A DNA stretch of 64,000 bases from positions 1 through 64,000 of the forward strand of contig JALNYK010000010.1 of NCBI GenBank assembly GCA_023229845.1, read 5' to 3'. The notes under the pieces are model-generated. The model saw only the letters and a list, made by a program, of their open reading frames with translations. It ran no database searches and was not told where the DNA came from. Below, piece by piece: positions 21,879-32,057 of the stretch (positions within the stretch are counted from its first letter, which is position 1; each line of letters starts with the position of its first letter). The translations under genes and the position numbers were made by a program. This DNA comes from Gallionella sp. (GTDB lineage Bacteria; Pseudomonadota; Gammaproteobacteria; Burkholderiales; Gallionellaceae).

Positions 21879-23783
21879 TTGAACAACATGTTTAAAAGTA
21901 TCGCAATCTGGATGGTCGTCGCCCTGGTGCTGATGACCGTCTTCAACCAGTTTAACGACCGCCAGCAGCAGACAGTGCAGGCGCAGCTCGAATATTCGCA
22001 GTTCCTCGACGAGGTCAGGCAGGGACACATCACCAAGGTGACTATCGAAGGCCGCACGCTGAAGGCGACCACCAGCGACGGCAAGCGCGTCACCAGTTAT
22101 GCGCCGAACGACCTGTGGATGGTGTCCGACCTGTTGAAGAACGGCGTGACCATCGAGGCCAAGCCCGAGGAAGAGCCGTCCTTCCTGATGAACATCTTCG
22201 TATCCTGGTTCCCGATGATCCTGTTGATCGGGGTGTGGATATTCTTCATGCGCCAGATGCAGGGCGGCGGCAAGGGCGGCGCGTTCTCGTTCGGCAAGAG
22301 CAAGGCGCGTCTGCTGGACGACGCGAAAGAGCGCGTCACGTTCGCTGACGTGGCCGGTTGCGACGAGGCCAAGGAGGAAGTCTCCGAACTGGTGGACTTC
22401 TTGCGTGATCCGTCCAAGTTCCAGAACCTCGGCGGGCGCATTCCGCGCGGCGTGCTGATGGTGGGCTCGCCCGGTACCGGCAAGACACTGCTGGCCAAGG
22501 CCATCGCGGGTGAGGCCAAGGTGCCGTTCTTCTCGATCTCCGGTTCCGATTTCGTCGAAATGTTCGTCGGCGTGGGCGCCGCGCGCGTGCGCGACATGTT
22601 CGAGCAGGCCAAGAAGAATTCGCCTTGCATCATCTTCATCGACGAGATCGACGCGGTTGGTCGCCAGCGTGGTGCAGGCTTGGGCGGCGGTAACGACGAG
22701 CGCGAGCAGACGCTGAACGCGTTGCTGGTCGAGATGGACGGTTTCGAAGGCGCTTCCGGCGTGATCGTGATCGCTGCGACCAACCGCCCGGACGTGCTGG
22801 ATTCCGCCTTGCTGCGCCCCGGTCGTTTCGATCGCCAGGTCGTGGTGCCGTTGCCGGACATCCGCGGCCGCGAACAGATCCTGATGGTGCATATGCGCAA
22901 GGTTCCCGTCGCAACCGATGTGAAGGCCGACATCCTCGCGCGCGGTACACCCGGCATGTCCGGCGCCGACCTCGCCAATCTGGTCAACGAAGCGGCGCTG
23001 TTCGCCGCGCGTCGCGGCAAGCGTTTCGTCGACATGGACGACTTCGAGTCGGCCAAGGACAAGATCATGATGGGGGCCGAGCGCCGTTCGATGATCATGC
23101 CGGAAGAGGAGCGCAAGAACACCGCTTACCACGAATCCGGACATGCACTGGTGGCGAGGCTGATGCCGAAGACCGACCCGGTGCACAAGGTCACGATCAT
23201 CCCGCGCGGCCGCGCGTTGGGCTTGACCATGCAACTGCCGTCCGAAGACCGCTACAGCATGGACAAGACCCGCATCCTGTCGACCATCGCGGTGCTGTTC
23301 GGCGGACGCATCGCCGAAGAAATATTCATGAATCAGATGACCACGGGCGCATCCAACGACTTCGAGCGCGCCACCGACATGGCACGCAAAATGGTCACGC
23401 AATGGGGCATGTCCGAGGCGCTCGGCACCATGGTCTATGGCGAGAACGAGGGCGAAGTGTTTCTCGGTCGTTCGGTGACCACGCACAAGAACATCTCCGA
23501 GGCATCCATGCAGAAAGTCGATGCTGAAATTCGCCGCATCCTTGATCAGCAATATGCGCTGGCGCGACAGTTGATCGAAGCCAATCGCGACAAGATGGAA
23601 GCGATGGCCAAGGCGTTGCTGGAATGGGAAACCATAGACGCGGACCAGATCGACGATATCATGGCCGGCAACCCGCCGCGCGAGCCGAAGCCGACCCAGA
23701 GCAACAAGGCCCCGGAGCCGCCGAAGGACCAGGCGCCGACCGCTCCGGCGACCACGCCTACGCAGCCTGCGCAGGAAACTTAG
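21879..23783 (+). CDS. ftsH: FtsH, membrane AAA+ zinc protease
   Basis: Hexameric inner-membrane protease that degrades misassembled membrane proteins and regulators. Two N-terminal membrane helices (about 5-25 and 98-120) flank a small periplasmic domain. The AAA+ module has Walker A GSPGTGKT, Walker B IIFIDEID and the pore motif in DFVEMFVG. The M41 protease has HESGH at 418-422. The Pro/Ala-rich C-terminal tail is typical. TTG at 21879 is the likely start, because AAGGAG lies 5 bases before it; ATG 21888 would be 14 bases away. Confidence 0.97.
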   Translation: MNNMFKSIAIWMVVALVLMTVFNQFNDRQQQTVQAQLEYSQFLDEVRQGHITKVTIEGRTLKATTSDGKRVTSYAPNDLWMVSDLLKNGVTIEAKPEEEPSFLMNIFVSWFPMILLIGVWIFFMRQMQGGGKGGAFSFGKSKARLLDDAKERVTFADVAGCDEAKEEVSELVDFLRDPSKFQNLGGRIPRGVLMVGSPGTGKTLLAKAIAGEAKVPFFSISGSDFVEMFVGVGAARVRDMFEQAKKNSPCIIFIDEIDAVGRQRGAGLGGGNDEREQTLNALLVEMDGFEGASGVIVIAATNRPDVLDSALLRPGRFDRQVVVPLPDIRGREQILMVHMRKVPVATDVKADILARGTPGMSGADLANLVNEAALFAARRGKRFVDMDDFESAKDKIMMGAERRSMIMPEEERKNTAYHESGHALVARLMPKTDPVHKVTIIPRGRALGLTMQLPSEDRYSMDKTRILSTIAVLFGGRIAEEIFMNQMTTGASNDFERATDMARKMVTQWGMSEALGTMVYGENEGEVFLGRSVTTHKNISEASMQKVDAEIRRILDQQYALARQLIEANRDKMEAMAKALLEWETIDADQIDDIMAGNPPREPKPTQSNKAPEPPKDQAPTAPATTPTQPAQET

Positions 23784-23789
23784 AAGCAA

Positions 23790-23864
23790 GTACTGAGTGC
23801 TGAGGATTGAGTGCTGGGTAAGTGATTCTCGGCACTCAGAACTCGGCACTCAGCACTCAGCACT
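23790..23864. repeat. ACTGAGTGCTGAG/CTCAGCACTCAG repeat between ftsH and folP
   Basis: Short direct and inverted repeats of the unit ACTCAGCACT (tracts TACTGAGTGCTGAGGATTGA and ACTCGGCACTCAGCACTCAG). They fill the whole intergenic space up to the folP start codon, so folP has no recognisable ribosome-binding site of its own. Confidence 0.7.
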
Positions 23865-23865
23865 T

Positions 23866-24681
23866 ATGGCTCTCCATTGCGGTAAATTCCAATTCGACCT
23901 GTCCCGCCCACTCGTGATGGGCATCGTCAACGTCACGCCCGATTCGTTCTCCGACGGCGGGCGTTTTTTTTCGGCCGCGGCGGCGATAGATCATGCGCAT
24001 GAACTGATCGCGGAGGGGGCGGACATTCTCGACGTCGGCGGCGAATCCACGCGGCCGGGTGCCGCGCCGGTCGGCGTGCAGGAAGAACTCGACCGGGTGC
24101 TGCCGCTCGTCGAGGCGCTGCGCGGCGTTCCCGTCTCCATCGACACATGGAAGCCGGAAGTGATGCGCGCCGCGCTGGCCGCGGGCGCCTGCATGGTCAA
24201 CGACGTGAACGCGCTGCTGGCGGAAGGCGCGCTGGATGCGGTCGCCCGGAGCGATGCCGCGGTGTGCCTGATGCACAAGCAAGGCGACCCGCAGAACATG
24301 CAGCAGCAGCCGCACTATCAGGACGTGAGCGCCGAGGTGAGCGGATTCCTGCGCGAGCGCATCGCCGCCGCCGAAGCCGCCGGCATCGCGCGCGAGCGTA
24401 TCGTGATTGATCCGGGCTTCGGTTTCGGCAAGACGCTGGCGCATAACCTCGAACTGTTGCGCAGGCTGGATACGTTGTGTGAGCTGGGCGTGCCGGTGCT
24501 GGCGGGGATGTCGCGCAAGTCGATGCTGGGTGCGATCACCGAGCACGACGTCGGCGAACGGCAGGCGGCCAGCATTGCGGCGGCACTGATCGCAGTGCAG
24601 CGTGGCGCTGCCATCGTGCGCGTACACGACGTGCGCGAGACGGTAGATGCGCTGAAAATCTGGAATGCGGTAAATTCGTAG
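23866..24681 (+). CDS. folP: Dihydropteroate synthase
   Basis: Condenses para-aminobenzoate with the pterin diphosphate in folate synthesis; the sulfonamide target. The 271-residue TIM barrel has MGIVNVTPDSFSDGG (pterin-binding loop 1), DVGGESTRPGA (loop 2), SIDTWKPEV and the C-terminal RVHDV. ATG 23866 was chosen because the upstream in-frame part is translated repeat. It is followed by glmM, the conserved ftsH-folP-glmM order. Confidence 0.95.
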   Translation: MALHCGKFQFDLSRPLVMGIVNVTPDSFSDGGRFFSAAAAIDHAHELIAEGADILDVGGESTRPGAAPVGVQEELDRVLPLVEALRGVPVSIDTWKPEVMRAALAAGACMVNDVNALLAEGALDAVARSDAAVCLMHKQGDPQNMQQQPHYQDVSAEVSGFLRERIAAAEAAGIARERIVIDPGFGFGKTLAHNLELLRRLDTLCELGVPVLAGMSRKSMLGAITEHDVGERQAASIAAALIAVQRGAAIVRVHDVRETVDALKIWNAVNS

Positions 24682-24705
24682 GGGCGCGATTCATCGCGCC
24701 CCTAC
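24678..24705. repeat. GTAGGGGCGCGAT palindrome, copy 2
   Basis: A perfect 28-bp hairpin directly after the folP stop, GTAGGGGCGCGAT paired with ATCGCGCCCCTAC. It lies in the folP-glmM gap and could act as an mRNA stabiliser or pause site. No T-run follows. Confidence 0.8.
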
Positions 24706-24731
24706 ATAAAAATGGAAATGGGACAAATGCA

Positions 24732-26084
24732 ATGAGCAGAAAATATTTCGGTACGGACGGTGTGCGCGGGCGCGTGGGCGAATATCCCATCACGCCCCAG
24801 TTCGTGATGCATCTGGGCTATGCGGCGGGCAAGGTGCTCGCGAGCGCCGAGCACACCAAAGGCGAACGCCCGGCAGTGCTGATCGGCAAGGACACGCGCA
24901 TCTCCGGCTACATGCTGGAGTCCGCGCTGGAAGCAGGCCTGATCGCGGCTGGCATTGACGTGTACCTCGCCGGCCCGGTGCCGACCCCGGCGGTCGCCTA
25001 CCTGACGCGCGCGCTGCGCCTGCAGGCGGGCGTGGTCATTTCCGCCTCGCACAATCCATTCGAGGACAACGGCATCAAGTTCTTCTCCGGCAACGGCACC
25101 AAGCTGCCGGACGAAGTGGAGCACGCCATCGAGGCCGAGCTCGACAACGCGATGCAGACCAACGCCTCCGAGAACCTGGGCAAGGCCAAGCGCATCGACG
25201 ATGCGGTCGGGCGTTACATCGAATTCTGCAAGAGCACCTTCCCGTGCGAGATGAACCTGCGCGGCATGAAGATCGTCGTGGACAGCGCGCACGGCGCGAC
25301 CTACCACATCGCGCGCCACGTGTTCCACGAGCTCGGCGCGGACGTGATCGCCATCGGTGCGGAGCCGAACGGCAAGAACATCAACGACGGCTACGGCGCG
25401 ACCAAGCCGGCCAACCTGCAGAAGGCCGTGGTCGAGCACAAGGCCGACCTCGGCGTCGCGCTGGATGGCGACGGCGACCGTCTGGTGATGGTGGATGCGG
25501 CAGGGACGCTCTACGACGGCGACCAGCTGCTATACGTGATCGCGAAGCACCGCCAGGCTCAGGGCAAGTTGCAGGGCGGCGTGGTCGGCACGCTGATGAC
25601 CAACCTCGCGTTCGAGCACGCGATGCAGAAACTGGGCATCCCGTTCTCGCGCGCCAAGGTCGGCGACCGTTACGTGATGGAGCAGTTGCTGGCCAACGGC
25701 TGGCAACTCGGCGGCGAGAACTCGGGCCACGTCATCTGTCTCGACAAGCACAGCACCGGCGACGGCATCGTCTCCGCGCTGCAGGTGCTGCATGCGCTAC
25801 GCGCCAGCGGCCAGTCTCTCGCCGAGGCGGCGGCCGACCTGCGCATGTATCCGCAGGTGCTGATCAACGTGAAGGTGAGCGGCAATGCGGCCGGGCTACT
25901 GGAGCTTCAGGCGGTGAAGGATGCGGTGGTTGAGGCCGAGCGCGAGCTGGATGGCAAGGGGCGGGTGTTGTTGCGGCCTTCCGGGACGGAGCCGCTGTTG
26001 AGGGTGATGGTGGAGGGGGAGGATGGGGGGCTGGTTAGGCGGTGTGCCGAACGGATTGCTGAGGTGGTGCGGGGTGTCGCATAA
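24732..26084 (+). CDS. glmM: Phosphoglucosamine mutase
   Basis: Interconverts glucosamine-6-P and glucosamine-1-P for UDP-GlcNAc synthesis. The 450-residue alpha-D-phosphohexomutase has FGTDGVRG at the N-terminus, phosphoserine S106 in ISASHNPFEDNGIKFF, the metal loop DGDGDR and the phosphate-binding RPSGTEPLLRVM at the C-terminus. Length and domains are normal. The last 100 bases turn markedly G-rich (GGTGGAGGGGGAGGATGGGG) but stay in frame. Confidence 0.97.
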   Translation: MSRKYFGTDGVRGRVGEYPITPQFVMHLGYAAGKVLASAEHTKGERPAVLIGKDTRISGYMLESALEAGLIAAGIDVYLAGPVPTPAVAYLTRALRLQAGVVISASHNPFEDNGIKFFSGNGTKLPDEVEHAIEAELDNAMQTNASENLGKAKRIDDAVGRYIEFCKSTFPCEMNLRGMKIVVDSAHGATYHIARHVFHELGADVIAIGAEPNGKNINDGYGATKPANLQKAVVEHKADLGVALDGDGDRLVMVDAAGTLYDGDQLLYVIAKHRQAQGKLQGGVVGTLMTNLAFEHAMQKLGIPFSRAKVGDRYVMEQLLANGWQLGGENSGHVICLDKHSTGDGIVSALQVLHALRASGQSLAEAAADLRMYPQVLINVKVSGNAAGLLELQAVKDAVVEAERELDGKGRVLLRPSGTEPLLRVMVEGEDGGLVRRCAERIAEVVRGVA

Positions 26085-26147
26085 ACTTTGAGTGGTGCGT
26101 GGGCGAGCGCTTGTGAGGGAGCTGTTTACTCAAAAGATTCGCTCTCT

Positions 26148-26789
26148 TTACTGCCGCTCCTTTGCTTTTATTACATTCTCAATTTCAACTAGTTCCGCGA
26201 GGGTTATGTTGGGATTCTTTTCAGCCATTTGAAGAAATAAAGTTCCTTCTTTGAGGAATAGGCGCGCAAAGAACCCTTTTCGCAATCCTTTGTTGTTATG
26301 TCTTAAGTCGTTTCGAATGGCGAGTAGGAATGCCTCTGTTAGAAAAATGGATTGAGCATCTGGAGTTCCCTTTGCAAGGTGATCTTTCCATGCATCGAAG
26401 GCTTCAATAACTTCGGGGCCGCTCCATAAGATTAGTTTTCGTGTGAACTCGCGAAGGAATGGAACCAAGTCTTTTGCGGCATCCTTCGTATTATCTTCGT
26501 CAAAGAAAAGGGTGAAAAACTCCCTTAAAAATTCGTCATAAATTTCGGTTTTCTTATCTCGATACAGAGCATCCAGTTCCTTCTTTCGTTCAAAATAGCG
26601 TCCCAACATAACAGTAAATGTTGCAACGATAACCGTTGTGCTTGCGGCAACTAATGCTGCACCAAGTTCTTTGGGCACGGAACTGATGTATTGGAAGAAA
26701 GCGTAGATGATCCAGCCGACAAATCCAGCAAGTCCAGCTAGGAGCGCCAATCCGATCAGGGCAAGTGCTAAGGTTTTGAGACGATGCAT
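26148..26789 (-). CDS. Hypothetical two-TM membrane protein of low GC
   Basis: Unrecognised 213-residue protein. Two hydrophobic helices (about 7-30 and 42-65) are followed by a charged helical cytoplasmic part (RYFERKKELDALYRDKKTEIYDEF). Codon use is AT-rich (many AAA, TTT, AAT) against GC-rich neighbours, which suggests recent acquisition. ATG 26789 (MHRLKTLALAL) has a weak GGAA upstream; a longer start at 26846 adds 19 residues without a ribosome site. It stands alone between glmM and a block of dispersed repeats. Confidence 0.65.
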   Translation of the reverse strand: MHRLKTLALALIGLALLAGLAGFVGWIIYAFFQYISSVPKELGAALVAASTTVIVATFTVMLGRYFERKKELDALYRDKKTEIYDEFLREFFTLFFDEDNTKDAAKDLVPFLREFTRKLILWSGPEVIEAFDAWKDHLAKGTPDAQSIFLTEAFLLAIRNDLRHNNKGLRKGFFARLFLKEGTLFLQMAEKNPNITLAELVEIENVIKAKERQ

Positions 26790-26870
26790 TGTCGTTCCGA
26801 TAATTTCATAAAGTGTTGGACATCCTAGCACGGCGCTTTCAGTCATGTAAGTTGGGAGGCGCGCACAGAT

Positions 26871-27100
26871 TGCCGGGGGTTGCCCGGCGGCAAGTCACTT
26901 TCATTTGCGTCGCCAAATGAAAGTAACCAAAGCAAAGGCGACCCCGGTTTGCCGCCCCCTTCGGGTTCCCTCCGTTGCTCAGGCAGTCAGGCCTCCTCAT
27001 AAACTCGCACGACCCGCTGCGCGGTCACGTGCTCAAACATATTCGTCGGACTGCCCCTGACTGCCTTCCGCTACTCGGCGGCGCACAGGGGATGAAAAAC
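26871..27100. repeat. GC-rich dispersed repeat block
   Basis: Together with 27164-27245 this makes up most of the 452-base gene-free stretch 26790-27241. It includes AAGTCACTTTCATTTGCGTC paired with CGCCAAATGAAAGTAACC, then GACCCCGGTTTGCCGCCCCC and CTCGGCGGCGCACAGGGGAT. I recognise this as a sequence type repeated in many proteobacterial genomes and often miscalled as ORFs. No gene is supported here. Confidence 0.6.
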
Positions 27101-27163
27101 AAAGCGGTCAATGTTGCTGCGCAACATTGAATCGTCGCGTTGCACGCGGCCAGGTTGATGTCG

Positions 27164-27245
27164 GTAGGATGGGTTGAGCGCAGCGATACCCATCGCTTGT
27201 GCCGGATATGACTTGTTGGGTATCGCTACGCTCCACCCAACCTAC
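27164..27245. repeat. GTAGG(AT)GGGTTG...CCCAACCTAC inverted repeat
   Basis: Arms GTAGGATGGGTTGAGCGCAG and CTACGCTCCACCCAACCTAC enclose an inner GCGATACCCAT...TTGGGTATCGC pair. Its right end reaches the gluQ stop codon. Confidence 0.7.
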
Positions 27246-28132
27246 ATGCCGACTGGAATTTGTCGGCATCCCTTCAGTCGTTCCGGTTGCCAGTTTTTTA
27301 CCGCCCATCCCAATGCTTCTTCGACGCTGCCTTGCCGCAATTCGGCGGGTGGTTGCTGGCGCAGGAAGTCGAGCACCGAGATCAGTGTCGCGACTACGTC
27401 GTCTGTCGATATGGCGGGAGCCAGCGTCTGTTTGCTGAGTTTCTCGCCTTGTTCGTTCACCGCGACCGGCAGGTGCAGGTAGGCTGGGGTGGGCAACCCC
27501 AGCAGGCGTTGCAGGTGGATCTGGCGCGGGGTGGAGGCGAGCAGGTCGCAGCCGCGGACGATGTGGGTGATGTGCTGGAACGCGTCGTCTATCACCACCG
27601 CGAGCTGGTAGGCGTACAGGCCGTCGGCACGCTTGACGACGAAGTCGCCGATCTCGCTTTCGAGGTGCTGGGCGATATGGCCTTGCAGGGCGTCGTCGAA
27701 GCCGACGGGCTCGTTGTCGGTGCGGACGCGCCCCGCGCGGCCTTCGCGCCCCTTTGGGATGCCATGGCGGCAGGTGCCGGGATAGACTGGGCCGTCTATG
27801 CCGTGCAGCGCGGAATCGGCGATCTCCTTGCGGGTGCAGCAGCAGGGATAGACTGCGTCTATAGCTTGCAGGCTATGCAGCGCTTCGTCGTAGGCGGCGG
27901 TGCGTTGGCTCTGGTAGACGATCTCGCCGTCCCAGTGCAGGCCGAAGGCTTCCAGTGTGCGCAGGATGTCGTCCGCAGCACCGGCGACGCAACGCGGTGC
28001 ATCGAGGTCTTCCATGCGCACCAGCCAAGTGCCGTGATGGTGTCTTGCGTCGAGATAGCTGCCGACTGCGGCGACGAGCGAGCCGAAGTGCAGCGGGCCG
28101 GTGGGGGAGGGGGCGAAGCGCCCCCGGTAGAT
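27242..28132 (-). CDS. gluQ: Glutamyl-Q tRNA(Asp) synthetase (start codon uncertain)
   Basis: Attaches glutamate to the queuosine base of tRNA-Asp. It is a truncated GluRS-like enzyme without an anticodon domain. The class I signature is FAPSPTGPLHFGSL, the zinc site is YPCCCTRKE with VYPGTC downstream, and the KMSKS-like motif is KLSKQ. The family start should lie a few residues before the signature, but no ATG, GTG or TTG occurs there in frame. The coordinate given uses an ATC at 28132 as a placeholder; a CTG at 28150 is the other option. The first canonical codon (GTG 28021) would remove the HIGH-type motif. The body is certain, the exact start is not. Confidence 0.8.
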   Translation of the reverse strand: MYRGRFAPSPTGPLHFGSLVAAVGSYLDARHHHGTWLVRMEDLDAPRCVAGAADDILRTLEAFGLHWDGEIVYQSQRTAAYDEALHSLQAIDAVYPCCCTRKEIADSALHGIDGPVYPGTCRHGIPKGREGRAGRVRTDNEPVGFDDALQGHIAQHLESEIGDFVVKRADGLYAYQLAVVIDDAFQHITHIVRGCDLLASTPRQIHLQRLLGLPTPAYLHLPVAVNEQGEKLSKQTLAPAISTDDVVATLISVLDFLRQQPPAELRQGSVEEALGWAVKNWQPERLKGCRQIPVGM

Positions 28133-28136
28133 TTGA

Positions 28137-30389
<2,253 letters not shown>

Positions 30390-30390
30390 T

Positions 30391-30699
30391 TCAGATTTCC
30401 TCCGTTCCGCATCTCAGCGGATGCCCGTGTTTCCTGGCGTATTCGGCCACTTGCGTGACCTTGGTTTCGGCAATGTCGCGTGAATAGACGCCACATACCG
30501 CCGAACCCTCATTATGAACTTTGAGCATGGTTTGCAGTGCGCGTTCACGGTCCATCGCGAAAAAACGCTGCAAAACATCGATCACAAAATCCATCGTCGT
30601 GTAATCGTCATTGAACAAAACTACCTTGTACATCGGTGGTGGCTTTGTTCTCGTCTGTTCCGGTGCGAGTACCGTGCTGCTGTGTTGTTTGTTTGCCAT
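30391..30699 (-). CDS. clpS: ClpS, N-end rule adaptor
   Basis: Delivers N-degron proteins to ClpA. The 102-residue protein has an unstructured N-terminus (to about 25), then PPPMYKVVLFNDDYTTMDFV with the substrate-binding DD/TT region, and HNEGSAVCGVYSRDIAETK with the conserved His. It lies upstream of clpA, the standard clpS-clpA operon, and is divergent from the cold-shock gene. Confidence 0.97.
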   Translation of the reverse strand: MANKQHSSTVLAPEQTRTKPPPMYKVVLFNDDYTTMDFVIDVLQRFFAMDRERALQTMLKVHNEGSAVCGVYSRDIAETKVTQVAEYARKHGHPLRCGTEEI

Positions 30700-30905
30700 G
30701 ATGTTTCTATGGTGGTGATTCTTGCATGGGATTCAAGGCCCATGCTCGATGATTAGCGATGCTTTTTCAAGTCTATTCGAAAAATATTTTGCATACCCAC
30801 TTGACGATGTCGGCGGAATGAATGTAAAAAGTGGGCCGGTGTTTGATTTTAAGGTATCTGCAGTACTGGTTTTGCCGTGTGCGATCTTAGATTCAAACAG
30901 TCTCG

Positions 30906-30926
30906 CGGGGGGATTCCCCGTTTTTT
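30906..30926 (+). promoter_or_regulatory. Terminator-like hairpin in the cold-shock mRNA leader
   Basis: CGGGG-GGATT-CCCCG followed by six T, ending about 13 bases before the AAGGA ribosome site of the csp gene. The 246-base clpS-csp gap holds no gene. A temperature- or attenuation-based control of csp is plausible, but it is inference. Confidence 0.45.
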
Positions 30927-30945
30927 CTTGTAAGGAAGTTATCAC

Positions 30946-31149
30946 ATGGCAACTGGTACAGTTAAATGGTTCAACGACGCTAAGGGTTTTGGTTTCATCA
31001 CTCCCGATGATGGCAGCGAAGACTTGTTCGCACATTTCTCTGCAATCAACATGAGCGGTTTCAAATCCCTGAAGGAAGGCCAGAAGGTTTCCTTCGAAGT
31101 GGTGCAAGGCCCGAAGGGTAAGCAAGCTTCCAACATCCAGGCCGCCTAA
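30946..31149 (+). CDS. cspA: Cold-shock-domain protein (CspA family)
   Basis: A 67-residue OB-fold RNA/DNA chaperone. RNP1 is KGFGFI and RNP2 is DLFAHF, and the N-terminus MATGTVKWFND is classic. It resembles betaproteobacterial CspA/CspD-type proteins; which paralogue cannot be decided. AAGGA lies 8-9 bases before the ATG. A hairpin with a T-run precedes it and a strong terminator follows. Confidence 0.95.
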   Translation: MATGTVKWFNDAKGFGFITPDDGSEDLFAHFSAINMSGFKSLKEGQKVSFEVVQGPKGKQASNIQAA

Positions 31150-31171
31150 TTCGCGGTTTTTTTGTTGTTTT

Positions 31172-31200
31172 AAAACCCGCCGAATTTCGGCGGGTTTTTT
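31172..31200 (+). terminator. Rho-independent terminator of the cold-shock gene
   Basis: ACCCGCCGAA / TTCGGCGGGT stem followed by seven T. An A-run on the 5' side means it could also stop the minus-strand transcript of the 31237-31938 gene. Confidence 0.9.
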
Positions 31201-31236
31201 TATGAGCGTGTCCCGGGTTATGAGTGAGTTACGGGA

Positions 31237-31938
31237 TTACTTCCCGAGCAGACTCTTGATCCCCATACCCACGCCAATGGCTATGCCCCCGACCGCACCG
31301 ACTGCGGCAGTCTTGGCTAATGCGATAGCCAGTTTGGTGTTCAGTTCGGCGATGATCGCTCGTGTCACCTGCGCGGAGGTTGCGCCGCCGCTTTTCTTGC
31401 CGATGTTGTGCAGTTCGATGTCCGGTAGTTTCAGGTCCAGCATGCCGTTGTAGTTGACCCTGGCGTTGCGGATCACCAGCGACTCGATGATCATCTTCTT
31501 CGGCGCATCCTTGCCTGCCTGCTGTTTCTTGCTCGCGCCGAGATAACGTTCGACATTGCGCTGGATCGCATCGAAGTTGGTTCCGCCGTCGTTCTCCTCG
31601 TAGGAGATGTCGGGCGAGTCAATGTGTATCCGGTGGATCAGGATTACATCCTCGGCGAGGCTGGATGGTTCGAGCGCCAGTTCGATGTGCCCGGCCCTGA
31701 ACGCATGGTCGGTCTTGAATCCCTTGGGATTGCCCAGCGACAGCCCGGAAAGCGAGCCTTTGCCATCGGTCGGCGACAGATCGACCTTACTCACGCTGAC
31801 CTGCGCCCGGGTCATCTCCGAGCCGAATTTCTCTATGGCTGTTTTCACCAATGCGTTGAGCGGATTGCTGAACCAGAGCCAGGCGACTGCCGCCGCGAGG
31901 ACGAGCAGTGCCAGCAGTGCGATACGGGATTTCTTCAT
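31237..31938 (-). CDS. AsmA-like membrane-anchored periplasmic protein
   Basis: A 233-residue protein with a single N-terminal membrane anchor (MKKSRIALLALLVLAAAVAWLW is one start-adjacent hydrophobic helix, read as residues 1-20 plus two). A periplasmic part follows with AsmA/DUF748-type repeats (VDLSPTDGKGSLSGLSLGN, ELALEPSSL, IRNARVNYNG). A hydrophobic Gly/Ala-rich segment near the C-terminus (AVGAVGGIAIGVGMGIKSLL) may be a second membrane contact. Role unknown; AsmA-like proteins are linked to outer-membrane lipid homeostasis. It sits alone between csp and icd. Confidence 0.65.
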   Translation of the reverse strand: MKKSRIALLALLVLAAAVAWLWFSNPLNALVKTAIEKFGSEMTRAQVSVSKVDLSPTDGKGSLSGLSLGNPKGFKTDHAFRAGHIELALEPSSLAEDVILIHRIHIDSPDISYEENDGGTNFDAIQRNVERYLGASKKQQAGKDAPKKMIIESLVIRNARVNYNGMLDLKLPDIELHNIGKKSGGATSAQVTRAIIAELNTKLAIALAKTAAVGAVGGIAIGVGMGIKSLLGK

Positions 31939-31988
31939 GGTCTTTTCCTGATCTATGGTCGTGCCAGTCTAGCGACATTCGGGGCGAT

Positions 31989-32013
31989 AAAAAAGCCCGG
32001 CGGGCCGGGCTTT
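31989..32013 (-). terminator. Rho-independent terminator of icd
   Basis: On the minus strand AGCCCGG-CCCG-CCGGGCT is followed by six T. It lies 45 bases after the icd stop. Confidence 0.9.
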
Positions 32014-32057
32014 CGTGTGGGACGTCGTACATCGTCACCGAGTGGGACGACAGTAGC

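Noticed and set aside
21456..23849. A long minus-strand open frame opposite rlmE and ftsH.
   Set aside because: Antisense of two complete conserved genes. Low-complexity translation and no ribosome site.
26847..27241. Short frames in the 26.8-27.2 kb gap considered as genes.
   Set aside because: They come from dispersed GC-rich repeats; no start signals or recognisable protein features.
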